Origin: Roseibaca calidilacus
GTDB taxonomy: Bacteria; Pseudomonadota; Alphaproteobacteria; Rhodobacterales; Rhodobacteraceae
Direction: 5' to 3'
Assembly (NCBI RefSeq): GCF_001517585.1
Contig: NZ_FBYC01000004.1
Coordinates: 1,240,001-1,304,000 of the forward strand
Length of the DNA stretch: 64,000 nt
A program made the position numbers and the translations under genes. How positions within the stretch are numbered: the first letter of the stretch is position 1; every line of letters starts with the position of its first letter. The notes under the pieces were generated by a model that searched no databases, was not told the DNA's origin, and saw only the letters and a list, made by a program, of their open reading frames with translations. Positions 48,797 through 57,863 of this stretch are shown here, one piece after another.

Positions 48797-49570
48797 ATGC
48801 GCAGGCCCGTTATTGGCATTATCGGCAATTCACATCTTATAAACGACGAATACCCCGCCCATGCTGGCGGCACGATGAATTCCGAAGCAATTTCGCAAGT
48901 GTCGGGTGGCATTCCGCTGCTAGTGCCTGCCGATCCGGCGCTCGTCTCGGTGAATGAATTGCTGGATGTCTGCGATGGGTTCTTGCTGACCGGCGGTCGC
49001 CCCAACGTGCACCCAGAGGAATATGGCGAAGCGGAAACCCCCGCCCATGGCGCCTTCGACCGCGCACGCGACGCCATCACCCTGCCCTTGGTGCGTGCCT
49101 GTGTCGAACGCGGCCAGCCTTTCTTGGGCGTCTGCCGGGGCTTTCAGGAAGTGAATGTCGCCATGGGCGGCACGCTTTACCCCGAAATCCGCGACCTGCC
49201 GGGGCGGATGAACCACCGCATGCCCCCCGATGGCACGCTGGAAGAGAAATTCGCCCTGCGCCATGTCGTGCGCTTTACCGACGGCGGCGTGTTCCACCGC
49301 CTGATGGGCGCACCGGAAGTGATGACCAACACGCTGCACGGCCAAGGGGTGAAACGCGAAGGCGCGCGCATTGTCATCGACGGCCACGCGCCCGATGGCA
49401 CGCCAGAGGCGCTGTATGTGGACGGTGCGCCGGGCTTTACGCTGTCGGTGCAATGGCACCCCGAATGGCGCGCGGGCGATGACCCTGTGTCGCGCCCCCT
49501 GTTCGAGGCTTTCGGCCAAGCCGCTCGCGCTTGGGCCAGCGGCCTGCGCGAATGGCGACTCAGCGCCTAG
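48797..49570 (+). CDS. Class-I glutamine amidotransferase-like hydrolase (PuuD-type, peptidase C26)
   Basis: A 257-residue hydrolase related to gamma-glutamyl-GABA hydrolase. The nucleophile is C113 in FLGVCRGFQEVNV, and the His-Glu pair is H221 and E223 in VQWHPEW. MNTLHGQGVK-like residues follow the family pattern. The substrate is probably a gamma-glutamyl polyamine or related amide. No other polyamine gene is adjacent. It is convergent with bchO. Confidence 0.85.
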   Translation: MRRPVIGIIGNSHLINDEYPAHAGGTMNSEAISQVSGGIPLLVPADPALVSVNELLDVCDGFLLTGGRPNVHPEEYGEAETPAHGAFDRARDAITLPLVRACVERGQPFLGVCRGFQEVNVAMGGTLYPEIRDLPGRMNHRMPPDGTLEEKFALRHVVRFTDGGVFHRLMGAPEVMTNTLHGQGVKREGARIVIDGHAPDGTPEALYVDGAPGFTLSVQWHPEWRAGDDPVSRPLFEAFGQAARAWASGLREWRLSA

Positions 49571-49602
49571 ACGGCGCGCGGACGGCACATGGGCGGCAGG
49601 CG

Positions 49603-50475
49603 CTAGACCGCGCTTAGCGCGCCGCGATTGTCTTGTAAAAACGGCAGGATCTGCGCGGCGACCTGCTCTGGCGCTTCCTCATGCAGCAAATGCCCCCAAC
49701 GCGGCAACGCGACATGGCGCGCGCGCGGCATCCGCGCTGCGGCCTCTTGCGACACGCGGGGCGGCACGGCCTTGTCGCCTGCCGCCGTTATCAGAAGCGT
49801 CGGCACGGCGATCTGCGGCAAACGTTCCAGCAGCGGTTCCAACTGCCACTGGGCCATCATGCCCAAAGTGCCTTCGATATGCCGGGTGCGGCTGACAAGA
49901 CGGCGGTACATCTCGACGCCCTCAGCATCCAGCGGCGAGCCCATCCCCGCCAAAAGCCGTGCCACCTGCGCGCGCGATGACGACAGTTTCGTCACCACCG
50001 CCGCCGCAAATGGCCCCGTGGCCATGGCCCGCGCCAGTTTTGGAAACAGCCAGCCTGCAAAGCCGTCAAACGGGCCAAGGGCCGCGTTGATCCCCACCAC
50101 CGCACAGGGCGGGCGTGGCATGATCTCTGCCATGCGCAAGGCAACCGCCGCCCCTGCCGAATGGCCGATGATCGCCATGGGCCGCCAATCCTGATCGGCG
50201 CAAAGGCTGGTCAGATCATCGGCCATGGCATCCAGCCCCAGCCGCAGATGACCGCCCGCGCGCGTGTAGCCATGCCCCGGCAAATCGGGCATGATCAGCC
50301 GAAAACCGGGCAAATGCGGACCCAGCCGGTGAAAACTGTGCCCCGAGGCCGCCGCCCCATGCAACAACAGCACATCCGGTCCCTGCCCCATGGTCTGCAC
50401 ATGCCAGACATGCGGGCGACAGCGGATCATGCGCGAACGCTCGCGCAGCGGCCAATCGGCGGGCAGGTTGTCCAT
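49603..50475 (-). CDS. bchO: Magnesium-chelatase-associated alpha/beta hydrolase BchO
   Basis: Protein of unknown biochemical role that is always found with bchID in purple bacteria. The nucleophile-type serine is S106 in GHSAGA, with the oxyanion-region LLLHGAAASGHS and late WGHLLHEE (His). 290 residues. It follows bchD after three bases in the crtA-bchIDO operon and forms the left edge of the photosynthesis genes in this window. Confidence 0.93.
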   Translation of the reverse strand: MDNLPADWPLRERSRMIRCRPHVWHVQTMGQGPDVLLLHGAAASGHSFHRLGPHLPGFRLIMPDLPGHGYTRAGGHLRLGLDAMADDLTSLCADQDWRPMAIIGHSAGAAVALRMAEIMPRPPCAVVGINAALGPFDGFAGWLFPKLARAMATGPFAAAVVTKLSSSRAQVARLLAGMGSPLDAEGVEMYRRLVSRTRHIEGTLGMMAQWQLEPLLERLPQIAVPTLLITAAGDKAVPPRVSQEAAARMPRARHVALPRWGHLLHEEAPEQVAAQILPFLQDNRGALSAV

Positions 50476-50478
50476 GGC

Positions 50479-52203
50479 CTAGTCCCCCAAAGCCGCGCCC
50501 AGCGTCGTCGCCATGGCGCGTGCATCGGCACGGGGCAAGGCAATCCGCGTGGCCTTCATGGTCGCGGCCAGGTCCGACAGTTGTGGTTTGGGGCGCAGGC
50601 TGGTGTCGATAACCAGCGCCGGAATGGCGCGCGCGGCAATGGCACGGGCCAACGTGGTCGCATCCTCGGCGGCTTGCGCGCGATTGGCCGTGCCATCCAG
50701 CGCGATATTGCCGCGCCCGTCGGTCAGGAAGGCCAATGTCGGCGCCATGCCACGCGCGCGGGCCTGCAAGGCGGCTTCAAAGGCCACCTGCATCGCGCCC
50801 GCCAAAGGCGTGGCACCGCCCCCCGGCAAGCCCGCCAGCCGCCGCTTGGCCTGCACAAGCGAGCGCGTGGGCGGCAACGCCAGTTCCGCCGTGTCGCCGC
50901 GAAAAGTGACAAGCGCCACATGGTCGCGCGCGGAATAGGCTTCGGCCAGCATGATCTCTACCGCGCCCTTCGCTTCGGCCAGACGGGCGACGGCGGCAGA
51001 GCCGGAGGCATCGACCACGAAGATCAGCACCCGGTCGGTGCGGTCGCGGTAGCGTTTGATGCGGATGTCATCGGGCATCAGCAAAAGCCGATCCGCCGGG
51101 GCATCGGGCCGGGCTGCGCGGCGCATGGCCTGCCACGGCGCAGCTTGGCGTAGGGTGGCGATCACATCAACCCGCGCGCCCGATCCGGGTTTGCCGGGGC
51201 GCGACGGGATGGGCCGCCCGCGCGCGAGCGACTTGCGCACCGCCCCCGCGCCGCTATTGCCCGCCCCCACGCGCGCCGCTTTCGCGGCTTGCAGCCGCGC
51301 CAGCAGGCCGGGCGGAAGCGCGGCAAAGGCCGCGTCAATCAGCAGATCGTCGGGGAGTTGCGGCTCTTGTTGCTCGCGGTCGCGCCCCTCTTCGGGGTCG
51401 TTCTCCGGTGGCTCTGGCGGGGACGGCGTGTCATCCGGCGGGGCGTCGTCGGGGGGCAGCGCACGCGCACGCTGCGCCAGTACCAGTGCCACGCCGGTTT
51501 TCAGATCATCCTCGCTCAACGCCTGCCCGCCGCGCCACGCGGCATGGGCGCGTGCCGCCATCAGCGCCAGCCACGGCGCGCGCAGGCTGTCAATGGCAAG
51601 GCCATGCGCGACGCGGGTCAATTGTTCCAACGCGTCGGGGGTCAGGGGGATATGGGCCAGCCGCGCTTGCGCCTTGGCAATGCGGGCGCGGTCCAGCGCC
51701 AGATCGGCGCTATCGGACCACCCGAACGCGTCAATATCCAGAAACAGCGCCAAGCGGTCGGCCAGGGCTTGCGGCAGGCCCTCGCCCTCTTCGGCGGCCT
51801 CGTCCAGCGCGATCAGGGTCAGCGCGGGCCGCGCATCCAAAGCCTGCCCCAGCCGCACCGACAGCCCCGGCGGGCAGCGTTCGGCCATGGTCAGGGTCAG
51901 GAACCCGTCACGTTCCAACAGCCCGGCATGGCGCTGCACGCTGTTCAGCGCCAGCGTGGCCGACAGGTCCAAACCGCCCGACAGGGCATCTTCGGGCATG
52001 AACGGGTGCAGCTTGCGCGGCTCAAGCGGGGTAATCGCGGCCAGAATGCGGTCGCGCACCGGCCCGGCGCGCCCACGCAGCCACAGCCCCCGCAGGCCCT
52101 TGGGGTCAATGGCCAGCAAGCTTAGCGCCAGCCCCACTTGCGCCCAAGGGTCGGGCGGCGGGGCTGGGCGGCGCGATCCGCTGGTATCGTCGAACGGGGT
52201 CAT
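50479..52203 (-). CDS. bchD: Magnesium chelatase ATPase subunit D
   Basis: Inserts Mg2+ into protoporphyrin IX together with BchI and BchH. The N-terminal AAA-like domain is degenerate. A Pro/Glu/Asp-rich linker lies near residues 275-300. The C-terminal integrin-I (VWA) domain has the metal-ion-dependent adhesion site D398-A-S-G-S402 and the conserved TDGRGNIAL. It has 574 residues from ATG 52203, which begins the typical N-terminus. The frame extends upstream into bchI without support. Confidence 0.95.
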   Translation of the reverse strand: MTPFDDTSGSRRPAPPPDPWAQVGLALSLLAIDPKGLRGLWLRGRAGPVRDRILAAITPLEPRKLHPFMPEDALSGGLDLSATLALNSVQRHAGLLERDGFLTLTMAERCPPGLSVRLGQALDARPALTLIALDEAAEEGEGLPQALADRLALFLDIDAFGWSDSADLALDRARIAKAQARLAHIPLTPDALEQLTRVAHGLAIDSLRAPWLALMAARAHAAWRGGQALSEDDLKTGVALVLAQRARALPPDDAPPDDTPSPPEPPENDPEEGRDREQQEPQLPDDLLIDAAFAALPPGLLARLQAAKAARVGAGNSGAGAVRKSLARGRPIPSRPGKPGSGARVDVIATLRQAAPWQAMRRAARPDAPADRLLLMPDDIRIKRYRDRTDRVLIFVVDASGSAAVARLAEAKGAVEIMLAEAYSARDHVALVTFRGDTAELALPPTRSLVQAKRRLAGLPGGGATPLAGAMQVAFEAALQARARGMAPTLAFLTDGRGNIALDGTANRAQAAEDATTLARAIAARAIPALVIDTSLRPKPQLSDLAATMKATRIALPRADARAMATTLGAALGD

Positions 52204-52261
52204 CTGGGCTGCGATATGCGGGGCACCCCACCGCGTATTTGGGGCCAGTTGAAGCGCAGCA

Positions 52262-53263
52262 TCATGGCAGCACTTCGGCCAATTGCCGGGCCACGCGCGC
52301 GGTGGACCCTGCATCATCCAGCGGGTCGCGGCGCAGCCGGTGGCGCAGCGCCATGGGCGCGGCGCGGCGAATATGGTCGCGCGTGAACTCGGACGCTCCT
52401 TCATAGGCAGCCAGCGCACGCGCCGCGCGCAATAGCGTCAACTCTCCGCGCAACCCGTCAGACCCAAGCGCCAGACAAACAGAGGCCACGTCATGCAGCA
52501 CGACATTGCTGGTTTGCAGCGCGGGCAAGGCGGCGCGGGCGGCAAGGATACGCTCGCGCAGGGCGGCATCCTCTGGCTGCCACTCGGCGATAAAGGCCGC
52601 ATGGTCGTTTTCATAGGCATCGCGGCGGCGGATAACCTCGATCCGGGTCTCGATCTCTTTCGGGCTGGTCACTTCGACAGACAGGCCAAAACGGTCCAGA
52701 AGCTGCGGGCGGAGTTCCCCTTCTTCCGGGTTGCCGGACCCCACAAGCACAAAACGCGCGGCGTGGCGGATGGACAGCCCCTCGCGCTCGACCACGTTCT
52801 CGCCCGATTGCGCCACGTCCAGCAGCAGATCGACAATGTGGTCTTCCAGCAGGTTGACCTCATCAATATACAGGTAGCCCCGGTTCGCGCGGGCCAGAAG
52901 CCCCGCCTCGAACGCCTTTTCACCGCGCGTCAGCGCGCGTTCAATATCAAGCGCGCCCGTCACCCGATCCTCGGACACGCCCAAGGGCAGGTCCACGACC
53001 GGCGTGGGGCGTTGGACCAAGGCGGTGTCGCTGACCTGCGCCCAATCGGGGCAATCCTCTGGCCGGGCAGAGTTGCAAGGACAACCCGCAACCGCTTGAA
53101 TCGGCGGCAAAAGCGCCGCCAGTGCCCGCACGGCGGTGGATTTGCCGGTGCCGCGGTCGCCAAAGACCAGAACCCCGCCGATTTTCGGGTCAATGGCGGT
53201 CAGCACCATCGCGGTTTTCATCTCGTCCTGTCCGACGATGGCAGCGAAGGGGAACGGCGTCAT
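52262..53263 (-). CDS. bchI: Magnesium chelatase ATPase subunit I
   Basis: AAA+ motor of magnesium chelatase. Walker A GDRGTGKST is at residues 35-43, and Walker B in GYLYIDEVNLLEDHIVDLLL. FVLVGSGNPEEGELRPQLLD is the sensor-1 region. 333 residues. It overlaps crtA by four bases and precedes bchD. Confidence 0.97.
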   Translation of the reverse strand: MTPFPFAAIVGQDEMKTAMVLTAIDPKIGGVLVFGDRGTGKSTAVRALAALLPPIQAVAGCPCNSARPEDCPDWAQVSDTALVQRPTPVVDLPLGVSEDRVTGALDIERALTRGEKAFEAGLLARANRGYLYIDEVNLLEDHIVDLLLDVAQSGENVVEREGLSIRHAARFVLVGSGNPEEGELRPQLLDRFGLSVEVTSPKEIETRIEVIRRRDAYENDHAAFIAEWQPEDAALRERILAARAALPALQTSNVVLHDVASVCLALGSDGLRGELTLLRAARALAAYEGASEFTRDHIRRAAPMALRHRLRRDPLDDAGSTARVARQLAEVLP

Positions 53264-53964
53264 GCGGCCTCCTGTTGAATACTGTGGGCCAAGGGGTCAT
53301 GCCCTTGCCATGTGCCGCTTGTGCCGGTCAGGCGGAACCGGGCGTAAAGCTCTTCGTTGAACCAGCCTTCATCGCGCACGGCGCGGATGGCATCTGCATG
53401 AGGACCACGGCGGGCGAAAGCGGCCATGGTGGCCGTGTCGGGCCAGACAGAGAAGGTGACTTGGTGCAACAGCGGCACCTCTCCGATGCCGATCTTGAAC
53501 ATGACATTCGGATCGGCGCCCACCTTGGCGGAAATATCCGGCACCCGCCCCCAAAAGCGCAGCGCGCGGGCGGGTTTGACGGTGGCGCGGGTCATGGCCG
53601 CGACGGGACCGGTTACCTCGCCCGCCGGCTGAAACGGGCGCACGCCGCCCCAATGGCCGCGCGCAGATGCGGGTTCCATAAAAATGGTGTAGCGTTCATC
53701 CGCACGCGCCGTCCAACTGGAAAAAGGTTTTTTCTCAAACCCTTCGCGTGCGGCTTTCATGCTATCCCAGACAGAAAGGATCGCCCAAACACCCCAATTC
53801 GGGCGCGGCGTGAAGCCTTCACCCGTGCCAGAGCCGCACAGCTTCCAGAAGGCAAGGCCGGGCACCCGCGGCAGCACGAAACGTGCCGCCCCCATTTGCC
53901 CCAGCACCCACAGGCGCGAAAGCGGGCTGTCAAAGCGGAACAAGCTGAGCGTAACCGTCTGCAT
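53260..53964 (-). CDS. crtA: Spheroidene monooxygenase CrtA
   Basis: Adds the 2-keto group that turns spheroidene into spheroidenone under oxygen. 234 residues starting MQTVTLSLFRFDSPLSRLW. Typical motifs are FWKLCGSGTGEGFTPRPN and AAFARRGPHADAIRAVR. ATG 53964 has an AGGATGGA site upstream; the long upstream frame is not coding. First gene of crtA-bchI-bchD-bchO. It is divergent from crtI with two PpsR boxes between. Confidence 0.95.
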   Translation of the reverse strand: MQTVTLSLFRFDSPLSRLWVLGQMGAARFVLPRVPGLAFWKLCGSGTGEGFTPRPNWGVWAILSVWDSMKAAREGFEKKPFSSWTARADERYTIFMEPASARGHWGGVRPFQPAGEVTGPVAAMTRATVKPARALRFWGRVPDISAKVGADPNVMFKIGIGEVPLLHQVTFSVWPDTATMAAFARRGPHADAIRAVRDEGWFNEELYARFRLTGTSGTWQGHDPLAHSIQQEAA

Positions 53965-53997
53965 GGGCGATTCCATCCTGCGACTTCTACGGAAGTC

Positions 53998-54015
53998 TGT
54001 CACAACAGATAGACA
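53998..54015. promoter_or_regulatory. PpsR/CrtJ box 1, crtA-crtI intergenic
   Basis: TGT-N12-ACA, exact match (TGTCACAACAGATAGACA). It covers the predicted -10 of crtA. PpsR represses photosynthesis genes under oxygen. Confidence 0.85.
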
Positions 54016-54036
54016 GAGTAAAGGAACAAATGTAAA
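54008..54036 (-). promoter_or_regulatory. Predicted crtA promoter
   Basis: TTTACA (54031-54036), a 17-base spacer and TCTATC (54008-54013). Both hexamers lie inside the two PpsR boxes. Confidence 0.5.
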
Positions 54037-54048
54037 CCTTGATTGACA
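54031..54048. promoter_or_regulatory. PpsR/CrtJ box 2, crtA-crtI intergenic
   Basis: TGTAAACCTTGATTGACA, an exact TGT-N12-ACA. It covers the -35 of both crtA and crtI as predicted here. Confidence 0.85.
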
Positions 54049-54067
54049 CATCGGCGCGGTGTAGGCT
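54039..54067 (+). promoter_or_regulatory. Predicted crtI promoter
   Basis: TTGATT (54039-54044), a 17-base spacer and TAGGCT (54062-54067), with the start about 25 bases before the crtI ATG. PpsR box 2 covers the -35. Confidence 0.5.
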
Positions 54068-54097
54068 GACCTGAATGAAAAGGCACGGGAACCGAAG

Positions 54098-55639
54098 ATG
54101 AGTGATTCTATCGCGCCCTCGCAGGCAATCGTGATCGGGGCAGGATTGGGCGGTTTGGCCAGCGCCATGCGGCTTGGGGCCAAGGGCTATCAGGTCACGG
54201 TCATTGACAAGCTGGACCGCGTCGGCGGGCGCGGGTCATCCATCACCATGGGCGGGCACCGGTTTGACCTTGGGCCAACCATCGTGACCGTGCCGCAGGG
54301 CCTGCGCGATCTATGGGCGGCCTGCGGGCGCGATTTTGACCGCGAGGTTACGCTTAAGCCCATGAAACCGTTTTACGAAATCCGCTGGCCGGATGGGTCA
54401 TCGTTTCGGCTACATGCCGACAAGGCCGCGACAGAGGCCGAGGTCGCGGCGCTGTCACCCCGCGACCTACCGGGGTTCCGCAAGTTCCTGTCAGATGCCG
54501 AGGACCGCTACTGGTTCGGCTATGAAGACCTTGGCCGCCGCCCCATGAACGAGCTGTGGGAGCTGATAAAGGTGCTGCCGCGCTTTGTTTGGCTGCGCGC
54601 GGATCGCTCCGTCTATGCCCATGCCGCCCGCCGCGTGCGTGACCCGCGCTTGCGTTTCGCGCTGTCGTTTCACCCGCTGTTTATCGGGGGCGACCCGTTT
54701 CGCGTGACATCCATGTATATCCTTGTCAGCCATCTGGAGAGCCAATTCGGCGTGCATTACGCCATGGGCGGGGTGCAGGCGATTGCCGAGGCCATGGCGC
54801 AGGTCATTCGCGACCAGGGTGGCAACATTAAGATGAACACGGAAGTTGATGAAATAACGGTGGAAAACGGGCGGGCCTCTGGCGTTCGCTTGGCCGATGG
54901 CACACAGCTTCGCGCCGATGTGACCATCTCGAACGCAGATGCCGGGCATACCTATACCCGCCTGCTGCGCAATCGCACGCGCCGCCGCTGGACCGATGCC
55001 AAGGTCAAGCGCCAGCGCTGGTCGATGGGCCTGTTCGTGTGGTATTTCGGCACGCGGGGCACAGCGGATATGTGGCCCGATGTGGGGCATCACACCATTG
55101 TCGTCGGGCCGCGCTACCGCGAGCATATCAAGGATATCTTCATTCGCGGCAGGCTGGCCGAAGATATGAGCCTGTATGTCCACCGCCCATCCGTCACCGA
55201 CCCGTCGGTTGCCCCGGACGGGGATGACACGTTCTATGTGCTAAGCCCCGTGCCGCATCTGGGCCATGACAACGGGGTGGATTGGGCCACCGAAGCGGAA
55301 CCCTACCGCCAAAAAATGCTGGCCATGCTGGAAGAGCGTCTGCTGCCCGGCCTGACCGACCGCGTGTCCGAGAGCCTTGTCTTCACGCCCGAAACCTTTC
55401 GCGATCGCTATCTGTCGCCGCTGGGCGCGGGCTTTTCCATCGAACCGCGCATCCTGCAAAGCGCCTATTTCCGCCCGCATAACGTGTCCGAAGAACTGCC
55501 GGGCCTCTACTTGGCGGGTGCAGGCACCCATCCCGGCGCGGGCGTGCCCGGCGTGATCGGCACCGCAGAGGTGATGGGCCAGCTTGTGCCGGACGCGCCG
55601 CGCCCGATGGCCCCGCCTTTGCCCATGGCCGCAGAATGA
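54098..55639 (+). CDS. crtI: Phytoene desaturase CrtI
   Basis: FAD enzyme that desaturates phytoene (to neurosporene in spheroidene-making bacteria; the product cannot be read from sequence). FAD site VIGAGLGGL near residues 12-20, GGRGSSITMGGHRFDLGPTI, and the C-terminal LAGAGTHPGAGVPG. 513 residues. Start of the crtI-crtB operon; overlaps crtB by four bases. Confidence 0.96.
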   Translation: MSDSIAPSQAIVIGAGLGGLASAMRLGAKGYQVTVIDKLDRVGGRGSSITMGGHRFDLGPTIVTVPQGLRDLWAACGRDFDREVTLKPMKPFYEIRWPDGSSFRLHADKAATEAEVAALSPRDLPGFRKFLSDAEDRYWFGYEDLGRRPMNELWELIKVLPRFVWLRADRSVYAHAARRVRDPRLRFALSFHPLFIGGDPFRVTSMYILVSHLESQFGVHYAMGGVQAIAEAMAQVIRDQGGNIKMNTEVDEITVENGRASGVRLADGTQLRADVTISNADAGHTYTRLLRNRTRRRWTDAKVKRQRWSMGLFVWYFGTRGTADMWPDVGHHTIVVGPRYREHIKDIFIRGRLAEDMSLYVHRPSVTDPSVAPDGDDTFYVLSPVPHLGHDNGVDWATEAEPYRQKMLAMLEERLLPGLTDRVSESLVFTPETFRDRYLSPLGAGFSIEPRILQSAYFRPHNVSEELPGLYLAGAGTHPGAGVPGVIGTAEVMGQLVPDAPRPMAPPLPMAAE

Positions 55640-56670
55640 GCGCCGAAAGCGATCTGGCCGAATGCCGCGCGGCGATCCGCACGGGCTCGCTGTCGTTTCA
55701 TGCGGCGTCGAAACTGCTGCCCGCGAAGGTGCGCGACCCGTCGCTGGTGCTGTACGCCTTTTGTCGGCTGGCCGATGACGCGGTGGATGAGGGAAAAGCC
55801 CCCGTTCAAGCCGTGCTGCACTTGCAAGAGCGGCTGGACCGCGCCTATGCGGGCCAGCCGTTCAACGCGCCGATCGACCGCTGTTTCACCCGCATGATCG
55901 AAGCGCATGCCCTGCCCCGCGCCCTGCCTGACGCGCTGCTGGAAGGGCTGGCATGGGATGCGCAAGAGCGCCAGTATCATAGTTTGTCGGACGTGCTAGC
56001 CTATTCCGCCCGCGTGGCCGCAGTCGTCGGCGTCATGATGTGCGTGCTCATGGGGGTGCGCGACCGGCACCGGTTGGCCCGCGCCTGCGATCTGGGGCTG
56101 GCCATGCAACTAACCAATATCGCCCGCGATGTGGGCGCAGATGCTGCACTGGGCCGCATCTATCTGCCGCGCGACTGGTTTGCCGCAGCCGGTGTGAATG
56201 CGCAGACCTTTCTGCAACGCCCCACGGCCACGCCCGAAATCCGCGCCATGACCGCGCGCCTGCTTCAGCAGGCCGACCGCCTGTATTTGCGCGCTGAGCC
56301 CGGAATTGCCGATCTGCCGCTGGCCTGTCGCCCCGGCATTTTCGCCGCGCGCCATATCTATGCAGGCATTGGCAGGGCCGTGCGTGCGCGCGGATACGAC
56401 AGTGTCACGGGTCGCGCGCATACGGGCCGCGCGCGCAAACTGGGCTGGCTGGCGCTGTCGGGCCTGCGCGCGGGCCTTAGCACCATCCAGCCGCGCATGG
56501 CGACGCTTTATGCCGTGCCCGCCCCCGAAGTGGCCTTTCTGGTCGATGCCGCAGCAGGGCACGCACCGGCCAGCCGCTCTGACACGCTGATCGACGCCTT
56601 GACCCGCCTGCGCGCGCAAGACCTGCAACGCCGCAATGCGCAAATCGGTCTGGACCAGCGCAGCGCCTGA
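55636..56670 (+). CDS. crtB: Phytoene synthase CrtB
   Basis: Joins two geranylgeranyl diphosphates to make phytoene. The two Asp-rich motifs are present: FCRLADDAVDEGK near residue 40-50 and LTNIARDVGADAALGRIYLP. 344 residues. Translationally coupled to crtI. Confidence 0.95.
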   Translation: MSAESDLAECRAAIRTGSLSFHAASKLLPAKVRDPSLVLYAFCRLADDAVDEGKAPVQAVLHLQERLDRAYAGQPFNAPIDRCFTRMIEAHALPRALPDALLEGLAWDAQERQYHSLSDVLAYSARVAAVVGVMMCVLMGVRDRHRLARACDLGLAMQLTNIARDVGADAALGRIYLPRDWFAAAGVNAQTFLQRPTATPEIRAMTARLLQQADRLYLRAEPGIADLPLACRPGIFAARHIYAGIGRAVRARGYDSVTGRAHTGRARKLGWLALSGLRAGLSTIQPRMATLYAVPAPEVAFLVDAAAGHAPASRSDTLIDALTRLRAQDLQRRNAQIGLDQRSA

Positions 56671-56699
56671 CATAAATGTCGCCCAAATACCGAGCAAAG
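56671..56699 (-). repeat. Diverged copy of the GTATTTGGG intergenic repeat
   Basis: On the minus strand it reads GCTCGGTATTTGGGCGACAT, then TTATG. It shares the nine-base GTATTTGGG core and the position after a stop codon with the copy at 25420-25448. Confidence 0.3.
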
Positions 56700-56704
56700 A
56701 GCGC

Positions 56705-56750
56705 GCGCCCGCAAGGGCGCCCAAGATAAGTCTTGCCCCCGCAAGGGGGC
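56705..56750. repeat. Two tandem GCAA-loop hairpins between crtB and tspO
   Basis: GCGCCC-GCAA-GGGCGC (56705-56720) and GCCCCC-GCAA-GGGGGC (56735-56750), 14 bases apart. The GNRA loops and equal six-pair stems suggest RNA elements, for example partial termination or 3'-end protection of the crtIB mRNA. No T-run is present. Confidence 0.6.
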
Positions 56751-56790
56751 GCAGTTAGGTCAAACCCACTTGGCCGGAAAAGGTGCGCGT

Positions 56791-57249
56791 ATGGATTGGA
56801 TGCTGTTTCTGACCTTTCTTGCGGCTTGCGGGGCCGCAGGGGCCACCGGGGCAATGTTCGAGCCGGGCAAATGGTATGAGAACCTTGACAAACCCGTCTG
56901 GACGCCGCCGGGATTGGTATTTCCCATCGTTTGGCTGTCGCTCTATGTCGCCATGTCCTATGCCGCAATGCGCGTGGCGCAGGTCGATGGGTCGCAACAG
57001 GCGCTGGCTTTCTGGGCTATGCAGATCGCGTTCAACACCCTGTGGTCGCCGGTGTTTTTCGGGCTGCGGCGGATGCGCGCGGCAATGGTCATTCTAAGCT
57101 GTCTTTGGGTCGCAGTGGCGCTGACCCTTGTCAGCTTCTACCTGCTTGACCCGCTTGCAGGTTACCTGATCGCGCCTTATCTGCTTTGGGTCACGATCGC
57201 GGGGGCGCTGAATTTCTCTGTCTGGCAGCGCAACCCGCAATTTGCCTAA
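56791..57249 (+). CDS. tspO: Tryptophan-rich sensory protein TspO
   Basis: Outer-membrane tetrapyrrole/oxygen-linked regulator that lowers pigment gene expression under oxygen in Rhodobacter. Five membrane helices; family motifs are KPVWTPPGLVFPIVW, FNTLWSPVFFGLR and WVTIAGALNFSVWQRN. 152 residues from ATG 56791, which has AAGG upstream. A TTG 21 bases earlier opens the frame but is less likely. Confidence 0.94.
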   Translation: MDWMLFLTFLAACGAAGATGAMFEPGKWYENLDKPVWTPPGLVFPIVWLSLYVAMSYAAMRVAQVDGSQQALAFWAMQIAFNTLWSPVFFGLRRMRAAMVILSCLWVAVALTLVSFYLLDPLAGYLIAPYLLWVTIAGALNFSVWQRNPQFA

Positions 57250-57305
57250 GGCAATCTGGCGAAACCCTTGGGACCGGCCTTGCGCAAGGCCGCAGGCAGC
57301 CCAAG

Positions 57306-57863
57306 CTAGTGGTGCAGCGTTGCCCCTGCCATTTCCTGCGCGCGGTCTGCCCCGAAAATCTGCGCGGCATGGTCGCGTAGGTAAATCCGCAGCCAAGGCG
57401 TAAACCGCTCTGGCACCCGTTCGATCACGGCATTCAAAGATGACAGGTTGATCCAGTCAATATCGCACACCTCTTCGGGGTTGGGCGCAATGGTCAGGTC
57501 TGGCATGGCGCGCGCGGTATAGACCTGCACCAGTTCATGCTCGACCAGCCCGCCACCGACATCGGCGCGGTATTCAATTTCGGCCACATGGCGCAGATGC
57601 AGCCCGGTGATGCCCATTTCTTCGTCCAGTCGCCGGTTGGCGCAGACCAGATCGGACTCGCCCCAATGCGGATGGGTGCAGCATGTATTCGTCCACAGCC
57701 CCGGCGTGTGGTATTTCTGCACGGCACGGCGTTGCAACAGAACCCTGTCGCCTTCTGTCACAAAGACGCTGATCGCCTTGTGTTTCAGCCCACGGCGATG
57801 CACGTCCAGCTTGTCGAGCGGGCGCAAAACCCCGTCTTCCCATGCGGGGATCAGCCAGCTCAT
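57306..57863 (-). CDS. idi: Isopentenyl-diphosphate delta-isomerase, type 1
   Basis: Interconverts IPP and DMAPP to feed carotenoid and phytol synthesis. The Nudix-type fold has the catalytic cysteine in TNTCCTHPHWGE and the Glu in ANRRLDEEMGI. 185 residues. ATG 57863 overlaps the bchP end by four bases, so it is the last gene of bchG-bchP-idi. The longer upstream frame is inside bchP. Confidence 0.94.
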   Translation of the reverse strand: MSWLIPAWEDGVLRPLDKLDVHRRGLKHKAISVFVTEGDRVLLQRRAVQKYHTPGLWTNTCCTHPHWGESDLVCANRRLDEEMGITGLHLRHVAEIEYRADVGGGLVEHELVQVYTARAMPDLTIAPNPEEVCDIDWINLSSLNAVIERVPERFTPWLRIYLRDHAAQIFGADRAQEMAGATLHH

